NCBI GenBank assembly: GCA_021324775.1
Contig: JAJPIM010000008.1
Coordinates: 62,001 to 126,000 of the forward strand
Length of the DNA stretch: 64,000 bases
Reading direction: 5' to 3'
Source: Gemmatimonadota bacterium
GTDB lineage: Bacteria > Gemmatimonadota > Gemmatimonadetes > Gemmatimonadales > Gemmatimonadaceae
Positions 57,864 to 64,000 of the stretch are shown here, in pieces (positions within the stretch are counted from its first letter, which is position 1; each line of letters opens with the position of its first letter). Under the pieces are notes generated by a model. The model was not told where the DNA came from. It saw only the letters and a list, made by a program, of their open reading frames with translations, and made no database searches. Both the position numbers and the translations under genes were made by a program.

Positions 57864-57883
57864 GGGCCGGTCGCGACCGGCCC
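57864..57883. repeat. 20-bp perfect palindrome
   Basis: GGGCCGGTCGCGACCGGCCC. Confidence 0.9.
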
Positions 57884-57892
57884 CTACCAGGG

Positions 57893-58018
57893 ACGAATTC
57901 TGATCGCTGCGCGGGCATCAATCGGCGGCCACAGACGAATTCTGATCGCTGCACGGGCATCAATCGGCGGCCACAGACGCAATTCTGAGCGTCGCCCGGG
58001 CATTGAACGGGCGACAAA
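57893..58018. repeat. 42-bp tandem repeat, two near-identical units plus a degenerate third
   Basis: acgaattctgatcgctgcRcgggcatcaatcggcggccacag x2 (57893-57934, 57935-57976), then acgcaattctgagcgtcgcccgggcattgaacgggcgacaaa. Confidence 0.9.
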
Positions 58019-58033
58019 GGGGCGACCGGCGAC

Positions 58034-58921
58034 GTGACGTTTCGGGACGTGCTGATACCACAGTCGCGTGCAGACGACGCGCACAGCGGTGCACGACACA
58101 ATGGTGCGCCGAAGAAGGCCGGTGCGTCCGCCCACAGTGCCGCGGGCCGGCCGGTCCCGCCCGTCCTGGTTTATCACAAGGTCGAGTGCCGGAACGAGTT
58201 CGGCGTCACGCGGCTCTCCCCGCGGCGCTTCGCCGGACAGATCGAAGCGTTGGCCGTTGGCGGCTGGCGAACACTGACGCTGAACGAGCTGGCGGCAGTA
58301 TTGGCGGGGACGCGGGCGGCGGGACCGCGTGAGGTCGCGATCACATTCGATGATGCCTACCGCGGACTCAGGGACTACGCCTTTCCGGCGCTGGCGGATG
58401 CCGGTTTCACGGCGGCGTGCGCCGTGATCACTGAGTACGCGGGCCGGCTCAACCGATGGGACGTGGCCATCGGTGGCCGGCGGTTCGCGCATCTCGCGTG
58501 GCGCGACATCGCGCGATGGCATGGGCGCGGCATCGAGTTCATCTCGCATACCGCGACGCACCCGCGGCTGTCGTGGCTCGAGGCGGATCAGGCCGCGTTG
58601 GAACTCACGCGGTCGCGCACGATGCTGGAGATGGTACTCGGCGCGCCGGTCCAGGCCATAGCGTATCCATATGGGGCGGCGGGACCCCGAGAGCGTGAGC
58701 TGGCGCGTGCGGCAGGCTACAGACTCGGATTCGCGGTACTCTCGCGGTGGCGCGGCGATGTGCTGGCGGTACCGCGCACGCCGGTTTACCCGTGGTCCAC
58801 GTCGCCGCCGGTCGCCGGACCGTGGGGTGTGCTCGAGCGGTCCGCGGCGCAGATTGTCACTCGCGGGTCGTTCGTGGGTGCCATGTGGCGCCATGCACAT
58901 TCTGCCAGCCCGCGTACCTGA
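58034..58921 (+). CDS. Polysaccharide deacetylase family protein
   Basis: VLVYHKVE; VAITFDDAYRGLRDYAFPALADAGF; EFISHTATHPRLSWL. Confidence 0.9.
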   Translation: MTFRDVLIPQSRADDAHSGARHNGAPKKAGASAHSAAGRPVPPVLVYHKVECRNEFGVTRLSPRRFAGQIEALAVGGWRTLTLNELAAVLAGTRAAGPREVAITFDDAYRGLRDYAFPALADAGFTAACAVITEYAGRLNRWDVAIGGRRFAHLAWRDIARWHGRGIEFISHTATHPRLSWLEADQAALELTRSRTMLEMVLGAPVQAIAYPYGAAGPRERELARAAGYRLGFAVLSRWRGDVLAVPRTPVYPWSTSPPVAGPWGVLERSAAQIVTRGSFVGAMWRHAHSASPRT

Positions 58922-58936
58922 CCGGACCTCTGGCCG

Positions 58937-60463
58937 GTGCTCCGGCCAGGGGGGCTGGATGACGTGACCCGCGGGATTCGCCGTGCGTCAGCCAGTGTGC
59001 ACTGTCTCGGACTGAATTCGAAAGCGCCAGCGCGCCTGGCCGGCCGGCCGCAGAGCGCAGCTCCCGGGCGGCTGATCGTCCGGGTAGCGTTGGCCATCGC
59101 GCTCGCCGCCGGGGCCCTGATTTCGCAGCCCGGCGTGGCCATGTCACAGGCGGAACTCGCCGGTGCGTCATCGCGCGTGACCGACATGCGCGAGATGGCC
59201 ATGTTCCATAACTCGAATGCGTACGTATGGATCCGTGCGACCGATGCAGGCACGGTCCTCGTGTACGCATCCGTGAATTATCGTAATGCGTTTGCGCAGC
59301 CCGTCGCGCTGACGACGGACGAAGCCGACAAGTGGGCGGCGCTGGCGGAGCCCCTGACGGCCGACAGCCTGCGGATCATGGCGGCGCGGCGAGACCGGCC
59401 CGACACGACATCGACGCGCGACAACCTCGCGCTCGGCGACTTCGTCCTGCTGTCGCGGCCGGGAACCGATCCACCGTCGCTCACCGTCAAGATCGGCGCA
59501 CTCGGGCCCGGCGGCGTGACGACGACGTTCCTCGCTCCAAACCTCGGATCACTGGCGCAAGCGGTGCGCGAAGCCGCCCAGGCGGCACGCGAGATGGCGG
59601 CGAACCGCGCTGCCGACAGCACGGCCAGAGCGGCATCGCTCGCTGCCGCCAGCATGCCGGCGCAGCAGGTGCCGTTGGCGGTGGCGGAGCCCGCACCGGC
59701 GCCCGCGGATTCCTCATCGGCCGCACCTCCGATACCGGTGGTGCCCGCCGCCGGCCCGATCGCGCTTGCGAGCCTCGCCGCGCCCGTCGCGACCGCACCG
59801 GCCGTGAACCTGGCCCTGCGTCCGCTGCCGGCACCTGCCAAGGTGCGCGTCAGGGCATACGCGGCGTCCCCCTCGCACGCGGCTCCGCCAAGCGCGGGCA
59901 CGACCGTGGTGAGTGTCCGTTCGGCGCCGCCGCCGGCAACGGTCGCAATCGTGGCGACGACGACACCCATCATTCCGTCCACGCCAGCGGCACCGGCGTC
60001 CGCAACACCGGCGCCGGTGCCAGCCGCGCCTGCGCCGGCTGTGCCGCCCCCGTCGGCCACGCCACCTGCGGCGCCCGCTCCGGCGCCGGTTGCACCAAAG
60101 ACGGTGGCGGCCGCGCCAACTCCGCCTCCGGCGCGTGCGCTATCTGATTCCGGAGCGCTGTCGGATGGCGGATTGTCCGACGATGAGTTCACGACGGAAG
60201 TGCATCGCCGCGAATCGACGATGACGGGGTGCTATGCCCAGTATGGGCTCAGCGCCAATCCGGCGCTGCGTGGCCGCGTGACCGTCCGCATCTCGCTCAG
60301 CGACTCGGGCGAAGTCATGCGCGCGACAGTCGTCGACCGGAGCTGGACCGCGGCGGTCCCGACGGAGGTGGAATCCTGCATCGTCCATCGCGTGTTCGTC
60401 TGGCATTTCCCCGTGGCCCGGCGAAGCAGCATCCACGATTACACCGTGATCTTCGGCCACTAG
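58937..60463 (+). CDS. AgmX/PglI C-terminal domain protein with Pro/Ala-rich linker
   Basis: Low-complexity PA-rich middle; C-term STMTGCYAQYGLSANPALRGRVTVRISLSDSGEVMRATVVDRSW. Confidence 0.7.
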   Translation: MLRPGGLDDVTRGIRRASASVHCLGLNSKAPARLAGRPQSAAPGRLIVRVALAIALAAGALISQPGVAMSQAELAGASSRVTDMREMAMFHNSNAYVWIRATDAGTVLVYASVNYRNAFAQPVALTTDEADKWAALAEPLTADSLRIMAARRDRPDTTSTRDNLALGDFVLLSRPGTDPPSLTVKIGALGPGGVTTTFLAPNLGSLAQAVREAAQAAREMAANRAADSTARAASLAAASMPAQQVPLAVAEPAPAPADSSSAAPPIPVVPAAGPIALASLAAPVATAPAVNLALRPLPAPAKVRVRAYAASPSHAAPPSAGTTVVSVRSAPPPATVAIVATTTPIIPSTPAAPASATPAPVPAAPAPAVPPPSATPPAAPAPAPVAPKTVAAAPTPPPARALSDSGALSDGGLSDDEFTTEVHRRESTMTGCYAQYGLSANPALRGRVTVRISLSDSGEVMRATVVDRSWTAAVPTEVESCIVHRVFVWHFPVARRSSIHDYTVIFGH

Positions 60464-60619
60464 GGCGGCTGGTGCTGCGGGCTCCTCGCGGGTCCGCACC
60501 GGATCACTGGTTCGTCGTACTCACCGCGGTGGCGATCAGGTGCGCGTACTCGCCATACATCCGCGACGCCCCCGCAGAAACTGGTAGTTTGGCCGCCTCG
60601 AAGGCTTTCGGAGTCGATC

Positions 60620-60752
60620 TTCGACCCTGATGGCAGGTTATCAGCGGTCTTCGACCGAGAGTATTTGTTTTCGACTTCGACTCTGATACCTTGATTGTCG
60701 ACCAGGAGTGGAAATTAGAGCTTCTTTTCGACCAAAATTAGGAGTTTTCGAC
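60620..60752. repeat. Phased TTCGAC array upstream of fic
   Basis: TTCGAC at 60620, 60650, 60670, 60676, 60727, 60747 plus GTCGAC at 60697. Confidence 0.85.
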
Positions 60753-60779
60753 GGGAGGCTCCTGAAAACCAATCCCATA

Positions 60780-62312
60780 ATGGTTGATCGCGCCGGAACC
60801 TTTCAGGAGAAGACGGTCCCGCCGGACACAAGGCTGGCGGGGTGGGCTTTCCTCGTCCACACTTTTGGCGTCCGGGCGCCCATCCGCCGCCCAAGCGCCG
60901 TCTCCGGACAGCACGTGAAGGCGAGCCGCCGGGAGGAGGAGGGCTGGACCGTCTTCGACAAGCGGTATTGGCCCGGCGAAACCTTCGGCGACCAGCTGAG
61001 CTTTGCGCTGCGCCATGAGGACGTCGACTTGCTCGTCCTGAAACGGCTGTTCGAAGCCGTACCGGCGGACACCGTCGCCGCCTTCGTCCGCAGCGCTCCA
61101 ACCGGCGTCCCCAACCGGCGCGCCTGGTTCCACTATGAATTCCTGACCGGCCGGACGCTCGACGTTCCCCACGCGAAGGCGGGTTTTACCGATCTGCTCG
61201 ATGGCAGCCGTTACTTCACGGCGGCGCCGCTTCTCTCCCGCCGCCACAAAGTGCGCGACAACCTGCTCGGGAATCGTGATTTCTGTCCAATCATTCGTAA
61301 GACAAAAGCGCTGACCGATTTCGGCGCGCGCGCGCTTGGGGCGAAGGCGAAGGACATCATCGGACGCACCGGCGCGAACGTCGTTGCGCGCGCGGCGAGC
61401 TTTCTCTTGCTTGCGGACAGCCGCGCCAGCTTTGAGATCGAGGGCGAGAATCCGCCGCGCAACCGCCTTGAGCGGTGGGGCCGAGCCGTGCTGCAGGCCG
61501 GAAAGAAAAAGCTGACGCTCGATGAAATCGTGCGTCTACACGCCGTGCTTATCGAGGACACGCGCTTTACGAGGGCAGGCCTGCGCCTAGACGGTGTCTT
61601 CGTGGGGGAGCGCGATCACGAAGGCGATCCGCTGCCGGAATTCGTCGGCGCGCGCCCGCAGGATTTGCAGACGCTGATGGCCGGAATGATCGCCGCGAAC
61701 GAGCGCATGCACGGCGGAGAACTCGACTCCGTGCTCCAGGCGGCCGCGACCGCGTTCGGCTTCGTCTACATCCACCCGTTCCAGGACGGCAACGGGCGGC
61801 TGCATCGCTGCCTGATTCATCACGTCCTGGCGGAGCGGAAATTCACGCCGCCGGGGATGGTGTTCCCGGTCTCGCCCGTGATGCTCGACCGCATCGACAC
61901 CTACCGCGACACGCTGCGTGCGCATTCGGGTCCGCTGATGGACTACATCGAATGGCGGCCGACGCCCGAGCGGAATGTCGAGGTGCAGAACGACACGGCC
62001 GACCTTTACCGTTATTTCGACTGCACAGGGGCGGCGGAGTTTCTCTATGCCTGCGTCGCGCAGGCGGTCGACAAGGACCTGCCGCGGGAGATCAACTTCC
62101 TCCGCCGAAACGACGAGGCGATGCGGCGCATTATGAACGCGGTCGAGATGCCGGACAGGATGGCGGAGAACCTGGTCAGGTTCATCCGCCTGAACGAAGG
62201 CAGGCTGGGCCGCAAGCGGCGCGAGGGCGAATTCGCAAAGCTGGCCGACGATGAGGTGGCGTCGATCGAGGCCATCGTGCGGGAAGCGTTTGAGGGAGAC
62301 GAGGGCCAGTAG
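60780..62312 (+). CDS. Fic family protein
   Basis: HPFQDGNGRLHR Fic motif; SRASFEIEGENPP matches the (S/T)xxxE(G/N) inhibitory motif; ATG 60780 preferred over GTG 60708. Confidence 0.95.
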   Translation: MVDRAGTFQEKTVPPDTRLAGWAFLVHTFGVRAPIRRPSAVSGQHVKASRREEEGWTVFDKRYWPGETFGDQLSFALRHEDVDLLVLKRLFEAVPADTVAAFVRSAPTGVPNRRAWFHYEFLTGRTLDVPHAKAGFTDLLDGSRYFTAAPLLSRRHKVRDNLLGNRDFCPIIRKTKALTDFGARALGAKAKDIIGRTGANVVARAASFLLLADSRASFEIEGENPPRNRLERWGRAVLQAGKKKLTLDEIVRLHAVLIEDTRFTRAGLRLDGVFVGERDHEGDPLPEFVGARPQDLQTLMAGMIAANERMHGGELDSVLQAAATAFGFVYIHPFQDGNGRLHRCLIHHVLAERKFTPPGMVFPVSPVMLDRIDTYRDTLRAHSGPLMDYIEWRPTPERNVEVQNDTADLYRYFDCTGAAEFLYACVAQAVDKDLPREINFLRRNDEAMRRIMNAVEMPDRMAENLVRFIRLNEGRLGRKRREGEFAKLADDEVASIEAIVREAFEGDEGQ

Positions 62313-62355
62313 AACGGCTCTGAACACCGTTGGAGCAAAGCACTGGAGAAGCAGG

Positions 62356-63429
62356 TCACTTCGCCGCCTCTGCGAACAACCGTCCATATTCGCCGTAGCC
62401 TTCCGCGGCGAGCTGGTTCGCCGGGATAAAGCGCATGGCTGCCGAGTTCATGCAGTAGCGCAGTCCAGTTGGCTCGGGGCCATCATCGAAGACGTGGCCG
62501 AGGTGTGAGTCCGCGTGCGCCGAGCGAACTTCGGTGCGATCCATGCCGATCGAGTTGTCGGTGCGCGTCACGACATTGGCCGGCACGAGCGGTTTCGTGA
62601 AACTGGGCCATCCGGTCCCCGACTCGAACTTGTCGAGAGAGCTGAAGAGTGGTTCGCCGGACACCACATCGACGTAGATGCCCGGCTCGTGGTTGTCCCA
62701 GTACTGGTTGCGAAAGGGTAGTTCGGTGTCGTCGTGCTGCGTGACCGAATACTGGATCGGAGTCAGGCGCTGCTTCAGCTCCGCATCGGCGGGCTTGCGC
62801 CACGCGGAGAAGTCGTGAGCATTGCCAACGGGGCGGGCGGCGGCAGTGTGTTCGTGCGCGGCTTCATCGAGCAGCGTCGCGACGACTTGTTCTTCCTGGT
62901 CGTACGCGCCCTCGCCGAAGAAGTGATAGCGAATCCGGCCATGCGTATCCACGATGTAGATGGCCGGCCAGTACTCGTTGCTGAACGCATTCCAGATCCG
63001 GTTGTTGCCATCGATGGCGACCGGGTAGACAACGCCGAGCTCGTGGACGGCATTGCGCAGGTTGGATTCGACGCGCTCGTGCTCCAGCTCCGGCGTATGC
63101 ACGCCGACGACGACCACGCCGCGATCGCGGAACTTGGCTTCGAGCGCCTTGACGTGCGGCAAGGCGGCGAGGCAATTGCTGCACGAGAACGCCCAGAAAT
63201 CCACGACCACCACGTGGCCGCGCAGCCCCGCCGCCGTGAGCGCCGGCGAGTTGATCCAGCCAGTGTTGCCATCGAAACCGGGGAATGGGCCTTCGTCCTT
63301 GAGCGGCGCCGCGGTGTGCGCGCCCAAGTGCGCCGGCGGTGCTGCCGAATGCGAGCGAGTCGCGACGAGGGCCAACCCACCGCCGGCAGTCAGTGTGGTG
63401 GCCGCGAGCAGCGAGATGATACGGATCAT
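62356..63429 (-). CDS. TlpA-like thioredoxin fused to methionine-R-sulfoxide reductase MsrB
   Basis: N-term [21 protein letters not shown]-term [24 protein letters not shown]...[29 protein letters not shown]. Confidence 0.95.
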   Translation of the reverse strand: MIRIISLLAATTLTAGGGLALVATRSHSAAPPAHLGAHTAAPLKDEGPFPGFDGNTGWINSPALTAAGLRGHVVVVDFWAFSCSNCLAALPHVKALEAKFRDRGVVVVGVHTPELEHERVESNLRNAVHELGVVYPVAIDGNNRIWNAFSNEYWPAIYIVDTHGRIRYHFFGEGAYDQEEQVVATLLDEAAHEHTAAARPVGNAHDFSAWRKPADAELKQRLTPIQYSVTQHDDTELPFRNQYWDNHEPGIYVDVVSGEPLFSSLDKFESGTGWPSFTKPLVPANVVTRTDNSIGMDRTEVRSAHADSHLGHVFDDGPEPTGLRYCMNSAAMRFIPANQLAAEGYGEYGRLFAEAAK

Positions 63430-63576
63430 GGAAATTCTCCTGATGAGGCGGCTTCTTGCGGTGCCGCCGGCTGGCTCTCTGGGATCGAGTCCGCCGGCGT
63501 CACCAAATATGCCGCTGTCACCGTGCCGGTTCCCAGGCTCCGTCGCGCCGTGTGAGTTCTGCTGTCTCTGGGGCCT

Positions 63577-63960
63577 TCAGTAGCCCCGGAATCTGGGGAG
63601 GTCCGCCCGGTGCCGCTCCGCGAACTCCTCATAAAGATGCGCGTCGGTGTAGTCCTCGATCGCCGCGATCCGGCCGTCGCGAAAGCGCAGGACGCAGTAC
63701 GTGCGCTGGTCGATCACATCGGAGGGGTCGGACTTGAGCCAACTCTTCTCGTGGATCTCGACGACGACACGGTCATCACCCGGCGCCGACCAGTCGCGTC
63801 TCAATTCCTCGTAGCCCCAGTCGGCAGCGCCGAGGCCGAACTCGCGATTCGCGAAGGCCCCGACGACAGCCTCGCGGCCGCGCCACAGGCCGCCGATCGG
63901 CGGCGCGCCGGCCACCCAGTAGCTCACGTCGTCGGTCAGGTACTCGCCCAACTCATCCAT
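63577..63960 (-). CDS. NTF2/SnoaL-like protein (N-terminus probably runs past window end)
   Basis: YLTDDVSYWVAGAPPIGGLWRGREAVVGAF...RVVVEIHEKSWLKS...RTYCVLRFRDGRIAAIEDYTDAHLYEEF. Confidence 0.8.
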   Translation of the reverse strand: MDELGEYLTDDVSYWVAGAPPIGGLWRGREAVVGAFANREFGLGAADWGYEELRRDWSAPGDDRVVVEIHEKSWLKSDPSDVIDQRTYCVLRFRDGRIAAIEDYTDAHLYEEFAERHRADLPRFRGY

Positions 63961-64000
63961 GCGCCCGGCGAAGAGCGCGCGCTCGTAGGCGTGACCCGTT

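Noticed and set aside
57893-58018. CRISPR-like repeats
   Set aside because: Units are directly abutting with no unique spacers and only three copies; a simple tandem repeat.

Overview
This is a 64 kb high-GC bacterial chromosomal window. The gene content (two SusC/SusD pairs, several S9 peptidases, many secreted lipoproteins) resembles Gemmatimonadota, but that taxonomic call is inference. I support about 50 CDSs, including a rhomboid protease, queF, lspA, a hybrid histidine kinase, a cold-shock protein, a MDH-like PQQ dehydrogenase with cytochrome c, a B12-type radical SAM protein, a copper-protein cluster, an N-acyl-amino-acid racemase operon, an AbiE toxin-antitoxin pair, an NtrC-type two-component system, a Fic protein and a TlpA-MsrB fusion. 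No rRNA, tRNA, CRISPR array or transposase was recognised. The observations I would follow up first are: (1) an in-frame chimera of an ECF sigma N-terminus and an anti-sigma C-terminus (40593-41174); (2) a phased TTCGAC array upstream of fic (60620-60752); (3) at least six intergenic hairpins sharing a GCCGGCTGC/GCAGCCGGC stem at the 3' ends of unrelated genes, with one covarying copy; (4) an AbiE module between ~84-bp imperfect direct repeats, with two inverted repeats upstream of abiEi; (5) a three-gene GNAT, NSAR and M20 operon matching the D-to-L amino acid conversion pathway; (6) a sigma-54 regulator followed by two dyads and a -24/-12 candidate ahead of a TPR lipoprotein gene; (7) a PQQ dehydrogenase with the Asp signature associated with lanthanide use. 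All calls come from reading the sequence and ORF translations. No database searches were run.
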